Assembly: GCA_028023455.1 (NCBI GenBank) | Contig: JAQFVV010006231.1 | Location: 3,613,478 to 3,677,477, forward strand | DNA length: 64,000 nt | Direction of reading: 5' to 3' | DNA from: Epiperipatus broadwayi | Taxonomy: Eukaryota > Onychophora > Udeonychophora > Euonychophora > Peripatidae | Shown: positions 1-11,800 of the stretch, piece after piece | How positions within the stretch are numbered: position 1 is the stretch's first letter | Layout: each line of letters opens with the position of its first letter | The notes under the pieces: model-generated | Databases searched by the model: none | What the model was told of the DNA's origin: nothing | What the model saw: only the letters and a program-made list of their open reading frames with translations | Position numbers and translations under genes: made by a program

Positions 1-2220
1 CAGTTCATACAGCAAAATAAGGAGAAACTTTTTTTTCCTGATTAACATGAAGGATCAAAATCAAATATATTAAAAAGCTAAAATGGAAGTAGGCTAGATA
101 TTTGTCTAGAACAAATGACAATATTTGGTCAATTGAAGCTTCAAACATTGATAAGATACATATTTTCTTGTTTTTAAAAAAAAAATTAATAAAAAAAAAA
201 GTAATACATCACTGAGAGAATATGAGAATAATTTTATAATAAGACATTTTGATCTTGATAATTATCAAATTAAATTATGTAAACTAATGGCTGTTTTACA
301 CAGACTAAAAATTTAGAATTTACATTTATAGATAACAAGTCTTAAGCATTATAATTAACTAAGAATGCTAATTATATATACAAAAGAAGAATATAAATGA
401 ACAATTCTCATGTTTATATGACTAAAAGTTTATAAATAAGTAATTCAGTATTGAAAAACATTAAACTCAAAAAGTGCTTAACTAACCCAAGAACCCTATG
501 CCTATCTACAACCAAAATGAGATTTTGAGCTTTATATTAAACTAGAAAGCTAAACACTAAACTAAGCTAATAACCCAAAGTTAATTTATATCATTTCATT
601 ATTATTATTATAAATATTTAAAAGTTTTAAAATTGAAGTTCCTTGAAGTAAAAATATAATATTTTGATGGAGCATAGCACTACCATAAGAAATCTATTAC
701 TTATTAGATGATAATGCAACATTTCATCTCTTATTTGCTATCCCATAAAAGCAATATAATGTATGAAAATGATTTCAAAAAAATAGAATTTGTTTAACTA
801 AATATTAAATAATTCTATGTAGTTTAAAGAGAATACAATGACAGACCTTAATTGAGAAAAGATTTTATAATGTCTCAATTATGAATTTCAGATTCTGTGA
901 TTTCCAAACATGATAATTTATTTATTTAAGATGATGTTAAATAAAATAATGTGGTATGTATATAAAACAAATATTACCCATGTTATTCTACAAATATATA
1001 TATATGAAAATTTTATTTTAAAACTTGCAATATATTACACTTGAAAAAAAAAAAAAAAACCACCTGCAAATAAATAAATAAATAAATATAAAACTAATTC
1101 TTTATTCATAAATGATTGAGATTGGAGGAATAAGTAACAATAAAAAATGTATACATAAAAAAAAAAAAAAAGGAAAAAACATTGTTTCGTAGTCAATTTA
1201 TGAATAATGTTCTATAACTAAGCAACGTGAATATCAGCCAAATATAATTTATGTGTGTATATATAAATGTATATATTGTATATTAAAAAAACATTTTTAT
1301 CTGAATTTAATTATAAATAAATGGCATGGTAGATTCTTTAAAAGTCAGTTGATAATCTTTACACATATATACATATTCATGCTGAAATTTTATTTGCATG
1401 TTTCTCAGACTGGAAAAAATAATAAAATCTGAAATATACATTAAAAAAAAAATAGTTAATAAAAAATATCCTACAATTAATAAAAAAAAAAGTGATATTT
1501 TTAGAAGAGTTTACTATCAAGCTCTTCAAAATATATTGTTCATTAGTAGCTAACAAATCTTGCTTCGTTATACTGGCTAATGTTAAAATATAAATATAAA
1601 GAGAATTTTTTTATTTATTAATCTTAAATTAATTTTACTGTTTTATTATACCAATTGAAGTTTAAAAAAACAGGAAGGAAATATCTTTCTTTTATTCATT
1701 AGCAGCAAATTAATTTTATTTCTTTATTTTACTATTAGTTGTAAATGAAACTTATTTTATTAATGCAATTAAAGTTGAATAATAATTTAATTAATGATAT
1801 AAATGTAGTAGTGTTCAAATTGAAATTGGGAAGTCATTTTGTGTGACGTTTTTTGAAATGTTGTTAATCCTGTATTGTGTGAAAACACACACTTCAGTAC
1901 ATCTTGCCATTACTTCAAATATAGAATCACCAATGAATAGTCTTCAATAGCACTTTTGGCTTTCAGATTTTTTAAATTTTATTTTAAAATATAAATTTAT
2001 TAATAATTTGTACTCAAATATTTGCAACTGTATAAAAGATCGAAAATTAATACATCATTATTATTAATAGTATACAAATGTCTATATATGCATAATTACA
2101 TGGGTTTATCATTATTTTATGCTTAAAAATAATAAAATTTATTTTAGAAAAACATGCACTGATCGAAATATCATTATAAAACTTATTGTTAATAAATTAT
2201 ATACTTGGAGTTTAGATGTA
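1..2220. other. AT-rich spacer, no gene seen
   Basis: Low-complexity AT-rich DNA with A-runs and T-runs, a short AAAT tract near 1070-1090 and TA repeats near 995-1005. No open frame resembles a known protein on either strand, and no exon-like rise in G+C is visible. Confidence 0.6.
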
Positions 2221-2480
2221 CTTTCAAACTCCCTTCAGCTGTCCACTAATATAACTGATAAACATGACCACATACATGTGAAAAAGATAAATGATTTCCA
2301 ATATATATATTTCATGCTGAATCAGCACTCATCATTTTGGAGATAGTGATCTGGATCAACTGGTGAGTGCTGGTTCAACATGAAATAAGTACATTGGAGA
2401 TCATTTACCTTTTTCACATGTGTGTGGTCATATGTATCGGTTGTATAAAATAGAGTGTATTGCTGAAGGGAACTTGAAAG
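2221..2480. repeat. imperfect inverted repeat, hairpin-forming (MITE-like)
   Basis: The left arm begins CTTTCAAACTCCCTTCAGC and its complement returns at the right end (GCTGAAGGGAACTTGAAAG). The inner arms, 2266-2345 and 2355-2429, match almost base for base around a short centre. The inner arm shares the strings TTTCATGCTGAAxCAGCA and GATCCAGAT-CATCTC with the array at 3784-5232, so the two belong to one repeat family. Short open frames here are by-products of the palindrome. I cannot identify a transposon superfamily, and no target duplication is obvious. Confidence 0.7.
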
Positions 2481-3604
2481 GCTGTGTTCAAATCCACTAT
2501 AATTACATTAAAACGTATTATTGTATATCAACACAAATATTTAATAACTTTTTTGAATCTACACAACAAATATGGTCATTTACTAGAATTCTATTAAGAT
2601 TAACTTTCAAGTTTATAACAAATGGTTCATTCCTTTAAAAATCTATACAAAAATTTAAATTACATTTTTAAAAAATTCTCATAATATGTATGAACATAGA
2701 TTTACATAACATTCCACTGTATTTCATGAAAAAAGTTTTTGTGATTTTTAAAAAAACCTGACGAATACTGTACAATCATTTGCAATTAAAATATATCTTC
2801 TATACTAATATTTCTGATTTTTAATATAAGAAATAATTTTCCCAAGATTTAAAAATATATATATCTTTAGTTAGTAATGCAAAAATATTGAATATCTAAT
2901 TTCATAATAAATGTCAATTAAGCAATTAATTATTTGGGTCTAACATTTATCAATCATGATTACATTTATTATTTTCTAAATATTATTGATCACTTTTGTA
3001 AATTTCATATATTCATATTAAAAAAATTTGACAACAAATCTCTTTATCACAGAAAACGGCTATTAAATATTTCATTTACACATACATTAACAAAATTAAA
3101 ATAAACAAAAAAAAAAAGTTTTATCTTTCTACATATTTGTTTTCAGACAAATTCTCATTTTTATTTACTATTTCATTATATCCATTAATATGCTAAATCA
3201 CCTTCATGATATAGATGTTTATTATACGGACTCATTCCATCCTGTACATAAATTACTTTACAATGATATTATTTATATAAAGTAAATTATATCTATACCC
3301 AAAGAAACACTTCTTATTGCAGTCCCCTATTTATACAAATAAAACATTCCACGATTTGTTTTTACAGTTAAGCAGAAAATGAAAATATTTTTTTTAATAA
3401 ATAAAGACAAGTGCTAACATATTCACAAAAGATTCTCAAACACCATGAGATAAACAAAAATTAATCACTGTACATCATTTATGCACTTTTTAAAAAAAAA
3501 AAAAATTTACACTTTACACACATTGGAAATTGTTTGTGTCAGATTTATGTAGGTATAAAATTTTATATATATATCTTCCAAGTAGAATCACAAAAATTTT
3601 AGTA
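2481..3604. other. AT-rich spacer, no gene seen
   Basis: A/T-rich sequence with poly-A tracts near 3108 and 3490. I see no coding signal, RNA gene or structured repeat. Confidence 0.55.
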
Positions 3605-3756
3605 ATGGATAAAGAAAATGCCGACTGCATCGTTTTAAAAATATATATTAATTTATCCTAATATAAATTATACAAAAAATATGGATAAAGAAAATGCCGA
3701 CTGCATCGTTTTAAAAATATATATTAATTTATCCTAATATAAATTATACAAAAAAT
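3605..3756. repeat. two perfect tandem copies of a 76-bp unit
   Basis: The unit starting ATGGATAAAGAAAATGCCGA at 3605 is repeated without any difference at 3681, and the second copy ends at 3756. Perfect identity in such AT-rich, mutable DNA implies a very recent duplication, or an assembly artefact. It abuts the larger array that begins about 30 bp downstream. Confidence 0.9.
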
Positions 3757-3783
3757 ATGTGCCACTTTCTGGTCTTTTTACAT

Positions 3784-4649
3784 AAATAATAATATAATAA
3801 CTGAAACACAGTCTTATTTATACCTGTGTCTATATATATGTAATATTAGGGTATGAGCATAGACTTTTACATGACCCACCACTCTCCACTCCATCTAATA
3901 ATACTGATGCACTTAAACACATATATGTTGAAAAGATAAATAATTACCAATATACGTATTTCATGCTAAACCAGCAATCATCAGTTGGTCCAGATTATCA
4001 TCTCTACACATATATACTATAAGTGCTCAGATATATATTAAGATAGTCAATCCTCATACTTTAATGGACAGGCTTCAATCTACTCCACACTCCAACTCTT
4101 CAACCGTCCATCCAATTGAAAATCTGATGATGGAATGCTCAAAGGCCACCCTGAGGCTGAGATTCTTGTCACACCCATGTTGACCTAAGGTCAATCTGAA
4201 CCCCACATGTACAGGACATAATCCATTAAATAAATATGCAAGGATGGGCAGACATCTCTATAATGTAATAACTGAAACACAGACTTATTTATACCTGTGT
4301 CTAGATATATGTAATATTAGGGTATGAGCACAGACTTTCACATGACCCACCCCTCTCCACTCCATCTATTAATACTGATGCACTTAAACACATATATGTT
4401 GAAAAGATAAATAATCACCAATATACGTATTTCATGCTAAACTAGCAATCATCAGTTGGTCCAGATTATCATCTCTACACATATATACTATAAGTGCATA
4501 TATATTAAGATAGACAATCCTCACACTTTAATGGACAGGCTTCAATTTACTCCACACTCCAACTCTTCAACCGTCCATACAATTGAAAATCTGATGATGG
4601 AATGCTCAAAGGCCACCCTGAGGCCGAGATTCTTGTCACACCCATGTTG
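3784..4649 (+). repeat. direct array of ~471-bp repeat units (about 1.8 copies)
   Basis: The string TAATAACTGAAACACAG occurs just before 3801 and again before 4272, giving a period of 471 bp. Each unit holds in order: a CTGTGTCTATATATATG motif, GGGTATGAGCATAGAC, a segment shared with the 2.2-2.5 kb inverted repeat (TTTCATGCTAAACCAGC), TTTAATGGACAGGCTTCAA, and a CACCCATGTTGACCTAAGG end. The second unit stops after CACCCATGTTGA, where the inverted half begins. The two units differ by only a few per cent. The family is non-coding; short open frames inside it have no recognisable product. Confidence 0.85.
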
Positions 4650-5232
4650 AAGCCTGTCCATTAAAGTATGAGGATTGTCTATCTTAATATATATCTAAGC
4701 ATTTATAGTATATATGTGTAGAGATGATAATCTGGACCAACTGATGATTGCTGGTTTAGCATGAAATACGCATATTGGTGATTATTTATCTTTTCAACAT
4801 ATATGTGTTTAAGTGCATCAGTATTATTAGATGGAGTGGAGAGTGGTGGGTCATGTGAAAGTCTGTGCTCATACCCTAATATTACATATATATAGACACA
4901 GGTATAAATAAGCCTGTGTTTCAGTTATTACATTATAGAGATGTCTTCCCATCCTTGCATATGTATTTAATGGATTATGTCCTGTACACGTGGGGTTCAG
5001 ATTGACCTTAGGTCAACATGGGTGTGACAAGAATCTCGGCCTCAGGGTGGCCTTTGAGCATTCCATCATCAGATTTTCAATTGGATGGACAGTTGAAGAG
5101 TTGGAGTGTGGAGTAGATTGAAGCCTGTCCATTAAAGTATGAGGATTGTCTATCTTAATATATATCAGTATTATTAGATGGAGTGGAGAGTGGTGGGTCA
5201 TGTGAAAGTCTGTGCTCATACCCTAATATTAT
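4650..5232 (-). repeat. inverted half of the 471-bp repeat array
   Basis: From AGCCTGTCCATTAAAG at 4650 the sequence is the reverse complement of the preceding array. 4650-4936 pairs with 4264-4542, leaving a ~107-bp loop, and the rest pairs with the first unit. On the minus strand the distal unit lacks an internal segment of roughly 130 bp, the part carrying GCACTTAAACACATATATG, so TAATACTGAT joins directly to ATATATTAAG. The whole could form a stem of several hundred base pairs. Confidence 0.85.
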
Positions 5233-7018
5233 AAATAATAATAATAATATTTAAACAGCATTAAACTGTTGCACATGCGCTTTGGATTTTAAATATAAAA
5301 AACATCGCGCTATATAAAATAATTGACTTATTTACATAAATAATAATAATTAAATAAAACAATTAAGTCATAATTTTTTTTTTTTTTAAAAAAATACTTT
5401 ACTTAAAATTCATTTTTAAAGAAGCTAAATATAAGAATTTATATTTGGGGGAGGGGGGCTGGCAGAAATTTATAGCTAAATATATAATAGTATACTGAAG
5501 TGTGGAAAGAACAAAATGCAATAAAGTATAAGGAAATGGGAAAATATGAATATTCATAACATATTTGTATATAAATAAGTAAAAAAAAAAAAAACACTTG
5601 TCTTGCATTAAAAACACCTTTGATTAATTATGTATAAGTTACATATCAACTACCAAAATAACTATAGCAACAACTCAAAAAAAAAAAAAATCATAAATAA
5701 AACTTAAAAAATGAAAACTTGTTGAAAATGTTTAACCAGCTTTGTGGCCTTGAGGCAAATTGCAGGATATTACTTAACTTTCTTTTTTTTTTTAAGATTC
5801 TATTTAATTATTAAAATGTTACATTTTCTGATTAGTATATCTATAAAATTTAAATATTTTTACAATAAAATAGCAAACTATTCGGGGGGGGGGGTACAGT
5901 CAAAGTAATAATCAAATTGCATCTATATCAGTATAAATAACTTTTACATCAGATTAAAAAAAAAAAAAAATCTTCAAATCATGGCCTACATAACTTTACA
6001 GATACCCAAAATTGAAATATAAACATTCTAGTTAAACTTTTATGTTTCTTTTCATAAATATTTAAATTTTAACTGCTTACAAGTATAAAACAAGCCTTAT
6101 CTTCTATAATCATAAGTATACAGTTAGCATGATTGTCTGTGCGATCAATCAATTTACCTAGGATATCCTACAGCAACTCATCAAAGTTAACTTAATTTTA
6201 ATATTATCAACCAGATTGAATTAATGCAGAACTAAAATTGCAACAGTAAAGCAATAGCAATCATCAATCACTTTAAATGACAATCTAATCTGGCCAAATA
6301 AATAATAAAATTATGATAATATATGTTTCTTTTAAAATAATCTACTTATTTTACATTAAAAACTTTTTCCCATTATAACAATGAAAACTAAGATACAATA
6401 TCTTTAATATGTTAAAAATGCATTAAATTTTAAGACCATTTGAAGAAAAAAATATCAGTAGTCTTTTTTTCAATGTTAATATTTATTTCTCAAACAATCA
6501 AAAACTTATTCAGTTACAGATTTTTTTTTCACTGAATTAAAAAGCATTAATATACCCCCACACACACTGAACAATCTGTAAATTATAATGTATAAGTAAA
6601 ATAATATCTATAATCAAATAATAATAAAAAAGCTACACAAAAAACAATTGAAATCTAATAATCTAAATTTATATTTAACTTTTTTTTTTTTTTTTTTGAT
6701 AAGAAAAGGGATCAGAATATATATTTAAAATGTTTATCTAAAAAATTTAATAGAAAGTGAAACCAATGATTTTTTTCCACTTTTCTGGATATTTGGAATA
6801 TTCACATAAATGTTCTGGACATTCAGACAGAAGAGGAAGTCTATATAATTTAAACTTAGCTTTTATTGATGCTTAGCATGCTTTCGATATTTAACATATC
6901 ATAATCGTAGCAATCTCACTTCCTTGTGTTCTGAGCTTTTGTGGACACTTGGCAGTTGTTTTAATATTTAAAAACATTTAAATTTATTTATTTAATATTC
7001 AAAGATGTTTAAAGTCCT
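5233..7018. other. AT-rich spacer
   Basis: Short AAT tract at 5231-5252, long T/A runs (about 5370-5390, 5582, 6682) and a G-run near 5883-5893. No coding signal seen. Confidence 0.5.
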
Positions 7019-7129
7019 TCAAAGAGCCCACTTTTTCAAGAAGGGGATGCTTGTATTTCTTCTGTTTATTGAATATTGGTCTTTTGCAATTGCAGAAGCC
7101 TCTTTAATCTTTCATTTTATGTCTTCTCT
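7019..7129 (-). pseudogene. possible C-terminal retroelement endonuclease tail (GIY-YIG/Penelope-like)
   Basis: The minus strand reads about 35 codons with one stop, containing KIKEASAIAKDQ and YSINRRNTSIPF and ending in a stop at 7019-7021. The pattern KEA-x(8-10)-N-R and a following hydrophobic-aromatic end is what GIY-YIG endonuclease tails of Penelope-like and related retroelements show. I see no upstream catalytic GIY/YIG or reverse-transcriptase motif. The call rests on one short block and could be chance, or part of a host exon. Confidence 0.2.
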
Positions 7130-8041
7130 CTAGATTACAAAATATTATAAGTTGTTATATAGATTTTGTAAATATTAAAGTAGTAGGGATTCTTTCATAG
7201 AGAGGCTATATATAAAAATAGAAAAGCAATGATTTTGCATCCAGATTTATTTTTCTTTTACAAGTTTTCCTAATATACAGTATGTCAAATTACTATTTTC
7301 AATGGAAATTATTATGATAATCAAAAAAAAAAAAAACTTAATAAATACCATTGATATAATATTCTTTTGTGAAAGTTACCATTTTCATTTTTTTAAGATA
7401 TTCCAAAAAGCAAACTTGTAGGAAACACCAATATTGTTTCCCAAATTAATTTTTAATAATTGGACCTTTCTTCCAACTGCAAGTGTTCATCAAAGTTCAC
7501 AAATTAGCCACACAATGTTTGAAAGTTTCTCAAAAGTGTGTTGAAATATTAATTAACCATATGTTAAGAGTAATCCAGGCACCATAAAGTTGTAAAACAT
7601 TAGTAAAAAAATAAATAAATTATGCTCTCAATATAATATTAAACTTATTTTAATGCCAAATAATTGAAGCAAATAATGAATAATTGTAAAGACATTGAAC
7701 TGATTTTACATATTGATCACATTTAATTTAAACAACTAGAAAAAACTGAATCAATGTTAATTTACTGAAGAGATTGTGCTCTATTTTAGGAATTTAATAT
7801 TTCAATCCATATATTGTTTTGAAATAAATATATATAATTAAATATCTGATCAAAATCTATGTAGAAAGTATTTTCTTTTTTTTTTCTAGTAATACACTTA
7901 GATAAATCTAGAGTTTATACACAAGCAAATTTTAAAATGTTATTTTCTTTCAAATTTTTTATTTTCCATAAAATTGGTTCAAATATGAAATATATCAGTC
8001 AATTCAATTATTAAAATGTCAAAAACCATAATAAAATACCC
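7130..8041. other. AT-rich spacer, with a possible A-tail of the Rab5 retrocopy
   Basis: An interrupted T-run at about 7872-7887 reads as an A-tract on the minus strand, some 150 bp beyond the Rab5 pseudogene stop. It may be the remains of its poly(A) tail. The rest is featureless. Confidence 0.35.
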
Positions 8042-8643
8042 TTATTTACAATAGCTTCCCAAAGAATATTCTTCATTTTCAGTTATGTCTATATATTATC
8101 CTCCTAAATCATCTTGGACTGTTTCATTTTTACAAAGTATTTTACCTGTTGCCAAAAAAATATCATTAATATTCATAGCAGTTTTGGCTGAAGTTTCCAT
8201 AAAAAGTAAGCTATTTTCATCTGCATATGCTTGTGCCTCATCACCTTCAACCATTCTTTTACTTGCCAAATCTTCTTTGTTAGCAGGTAGTGTTATCACA
8301 ATATTTGTGCTAGCTTGTTTTTGAACGTCTTTAACCCATGTTCTAACCTAATCAAATGTATCTTGATTTGTAATATCCTCTATAATATATAGGTGTAAAG
8401 TTATGTTGTCTTAGCCAGTTGTATCTCAAATTTCAAATTTTATAGTTATACTATTCTAGCCACCTGCATTAGGAATGTAACTCCTATTGCACTTTCTTGC
8501 TATTCATGAAATTGTCCATTAATAAATCTTAATACTAAACTAGATTTGTCAACTGCTGATTCACCTAAAAGCACTAATTTAAATGGACAAATCTTTCCTT
8601 GCATACTACTATTTGGATGTTGTTCACTATTATGTCCTGCCAT
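8042..8643 (-). pseudogene. processed pseudogene of the small GTPase Rab5
   Basis: Rab5 is the early-endosome Rab GTPase that drives membrane tethering and fusion. Reading from an ATG at 8643, the minus strand gives an intronless Rab5-like series: [20 protein letters not shown] (P-loop, with the glycine before the catalytic lysine changed to D), GQFHE-stop-QES (stop just before the effector region), KFEI for the switch II approach, then [15 protein letters not shown] (NKxD guanine motif) and [11 protein letters not shown] (SAK motif). About a dozen residues around the YYRG segment are deleted, there are frameshifts in the middle, and stops lie at 8096 and in the switch I region. In frame after 8096 the sequence runs to a terminal SYCK-stop at 8042, a plausible remnant of the prenylated double-cysteine end. 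It is non-functional. The absence of introns suggests a LINE-mediated retrocopy. Residues such as MVE, AYADEN and NDIFLA look arthropod-like. Confidence 0.9.
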
Positions 8644-11468
8644 ACTGCTCAATTCTTAATTGCTGAAAGAATTAAAATAATTGATTCTAATGATTTGATG
8701 ATTTAACATTCCAAAATTTCACTATTTTAGTCTTCTTTATAAAGTAAATTGCACTTGAAAATTGGCGGCCAACACAATGTTGAAAAAAAAAAAAAACTTT
8801 ACCAATCCCAAATATCTTAACATAAAAACAAAGTACTTAGCATATAGATATTGAACTCAAATTGTAACTATTCTGTTAAAATATTTAATATAAATATAAT
8901 AAAAAAATCCATGCTAATTTTTTTTTTAAAAAATCGCTTTTATTCAAAGTTTAAAGTTAATAAATAATGCCAATCAACAGAAATTTTGTTTCAAAAGTTT
9001 TAATTATATTTTTTGATAATAAATCCAAATACAAAATCAGATTTTTCATATCAGACCATCTTTACATTTTGGACGTTTATGATAATCACAGGATAAAAAA
9101 TTAATACTGTTTATTCTTTTGGAAAGATCTGCTAATGCTGGCAGAGTAAAGTTTACCATAATAGCAGACTTTACCTTAAAACATTTATACCCAATTCAAT
9201 CAAGAGCCTAGTTTATCTCTGTAAAGTAACTCCAAATCAACTGGGTATAAGTAAAAAAGTGAATAAGTAGACTGTTTTACTCCTTATGTAAATATATTAA
9301 TTTTATATTAATACATTATTTGTCAAGATATTTTGTCATGTTATAAAATGGTATTAATCATTCTAATCTTTTTAGCAATGTAAGCAGAAAGATAATTACT
9401 AAATCCTGTAAGAGAAACTTTATTTATAATGTAAAGTGAATTCACAAGATTAAAAAGCAAGTCCTTCAAAATACTTTTTCTTATAATGGGATTATTATAT
9501 TCATAGCATTGGTTCCAAGGCTTTCCATAAATAATATAAATATTGAATAGTGAATGCTATATAATGTTTCTTGAAAACATATATATATACTGTATATACA
9601 GAATATATAAGAATAACATTGACATGTATATACGTTATGTATGTACATATATACACTATGTATATACAGTTACCCACAATATAGATTAATTTAAAAATTA
9701 CATAACACAAATTACTGCAATTAATAAAGATTACACTGTATTTAAAAATATATATAAATCTGTTTTTATTATGTACTTCTAAATTTTCATTATGGAATAA
9801 AAACACATTTTACAGATAAAGAAATAATTTTTAAATTTAAAAAATAATTTACAGATAAAGAAATAATAATTTCTAAATATAAATATATTTTAATAAAAAT
9901 TCTATCAATTTTTTTTAATGTGTATCATAGAAGAATACTAAACAATAATTAATACTTTCAAAAATTATTAATATTAATAACTTCAAAAATTATCAAACAT
10001 ACATTAATATTTTCAAAAATTATCATATATACATTAAATCAAAATATAAATAAACAATTTGTTGGGTTTTTTTTAATTCTTTTTAAAATAAAAATATATT
10101 AGTGATACAATGCAAATATAATTCTTATATGATTTTAAATCAGTAAATTCTTAAGCATGTTTATGAAAAATTGATCTACAATCATTTTATTTAAACACAT
10201 TGTTAGTAATTGCAGCATTATATGCTTGAAATATGAATAAAATTTAAAAAATTTAAATGTCCCTTTTTTTTTTTTTGACAATTGTGGGTAAGTGCATCAA
10301 TAAATTTGGAGATAGTTAGCATGGTAGCTTTTCTATACATGTTCAAAACTATCTTAGGATCTTAAATTGTTTGTGTCATATTATAGCATTTGCCTTTAAA
10401 TATAAAAGGAATCAGTTCAAAATGTTAGTGAAGTACTCATGTGTTAAGCAACAAATCCTACACTCGATGGATTTCCAATATCAAATCCTTGAAAGCATGC
10501 AGCTTTAAGTAGTGATGAATTACATGAAGTGGGGTATATTATAAGGAAAATGTGTCACTATCACAATGTATTCTGTTGACCTTTTGAGTGTGTGTGTATG
10601 TTATTTACATTAAAGAATTAAATCCTATTAAACACTAATAATAAAGTCATTGTTTTTTTCTACAGCTAATTTGATAAATTCAAAAATGCTTCTTCCAAAT
10701 TAATTGTGAAAAATGTTAATTCAGTCATGTGAAGTTTCTGACATGAACAAAATCTTGGATGAGTGATGGGTGGATAATGGCTTTATCAAGTGGAAATAAT
10801 TATTCATTTCATTTGTTGCAACAAATGAAAGAAATAACTGATACTATAGAGATGCTTAAAAAAAAATTCAGTGTGAGAAATACAATTCAATACATGTAGA
10901 GATGTAAAGATCACTTAATTTGTGCTAGAACTGCAATTAAGTTATACCACCTGTTAACCATGAATGTTCAGTACTTTTTTTTTTTGTTTATCAAATTACC
11001 CCTCCCCCAATACTATTAAAATGATCATTAAAATGCAAACTGTATTTATATACAATAGTATCTCATAATAAAATCTCTCACTAAAGCTCTTTTTCGATAA
11101 TGATAGTTCTAAATTATGCATGATCTGCTTTCTTACATCTAACTGGCAATTTTTTCAAAAGGTATAAATTAATTAAATAAGTAGTATTTTATTTAATAAT
11201 TTCTAATATTGTGTTCAATACTTTTTTGGTAACTATTAATTACTTTTAGTATTTATAATAACAACAATAATAAAATGTAAATATCTTATGTTTAAATGAC
11301 AAATTAGAAATGATTATTATAAAGTAGCTCGCAAAACGATTAATATCATTAACAATAAATAATAAAAAGAAATTTTTTAAAAAAAAACTTTCCTTAATGA
11401 AAATTAAAAAATTAGGAAAGCATGATAGCTTTATTATGAAAATAGAAAAAAAATTTAATGGTATAAAA
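8644..11468. other. AT-rich spacer
   Basis: Contains TA-rich stretches (9570-9660) and a minus-strand segment at about 9080-9210 with slightly higher G+C and few stops that I cannot identify. A perfect 24-bp palindrome lies at 10807-10830. No supported gene. Confidence 0.45.
10807..10830. repeat. perfect 24-bp palindrome
   Basis: Twelve bases on each side of a TTG|CAA centre are exactly complementary, with no loop. It could be a dimeric protein-binding site or chance. No flanking duplication or gene gives it a role. Confidence 0.8.
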
Positions 11469-11792
11469 CAGGGGTCCCCAACCCTATGCCTGCGGGCACC
11501 ATGGCGCCCACAGACCATTTTACTTGTGCCACCGCTATCCGAATACGATAAAAAATTATTTATCTGATAAAAATAAATTTAATTTTTAAAATTTCTTAGA
11601 AATTATTGTATTATATTGTAATCAAATTGTAGGGCATACTATACTTTATTTTTGAAATAAATATTTTTTGTACATTATGTGTATTATTAACAATATCCAA
11701 CTATAAATTTACATTGAAAAAATAAATGGTGCCCACCATCTGGCCAGTATTATAGAATGTGCTCTTAAGTGCAAAAAGGTTGGGGACCCCTG
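11469..11792. mobile_element. non-autonomous hAT-type DNA transposon (MITE), 324 bp
   Basis: The element begins CAGGGGTCCCCAACC and ends with its exact reverse complement, a 15-bp perfect terminal inverted repeat of the hAT superfamily type. It is flanked by the perfect 8-bp target-site duplication GTATAAAA at 11461-11468 and 11793-11800, the duplication length typical of hAT. Sub-terminal GGCACC/GGTGCCC motifs are also inverted. The interior is AT-rich with no transposase, so it must have been mobilised in trans by an autonomous hAT. Intact termini and duplication suggest a fairly recent insertion. Confidence 0.95.
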
Positions 11793-11800
11793 GTATAAAA

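Noticed and set aside
2119-2638. Two open frames of ~75 codons
   Set aside because: They run through the inverted repeat at 2221-2480, have no motif and are products of the palindrome.
4456-5219. Near-identical 64- and 68-codon open frames on opposite strands
   Set aside because: The same repeat-unit sequence read in the direct and inverted copies; presence in a non-coding repeat explains the similarity.
8085-8324. Plus-strand 79-codon open frame
   Set aside because: Antisense shadow of the Rab5 pseudogene.
9501-9806. Minus-strand 101-codon open frame rich in I, Y and V
   Set aside because: AT-repeat translation with no domain pattern; surrounding DNA is TA-rich.
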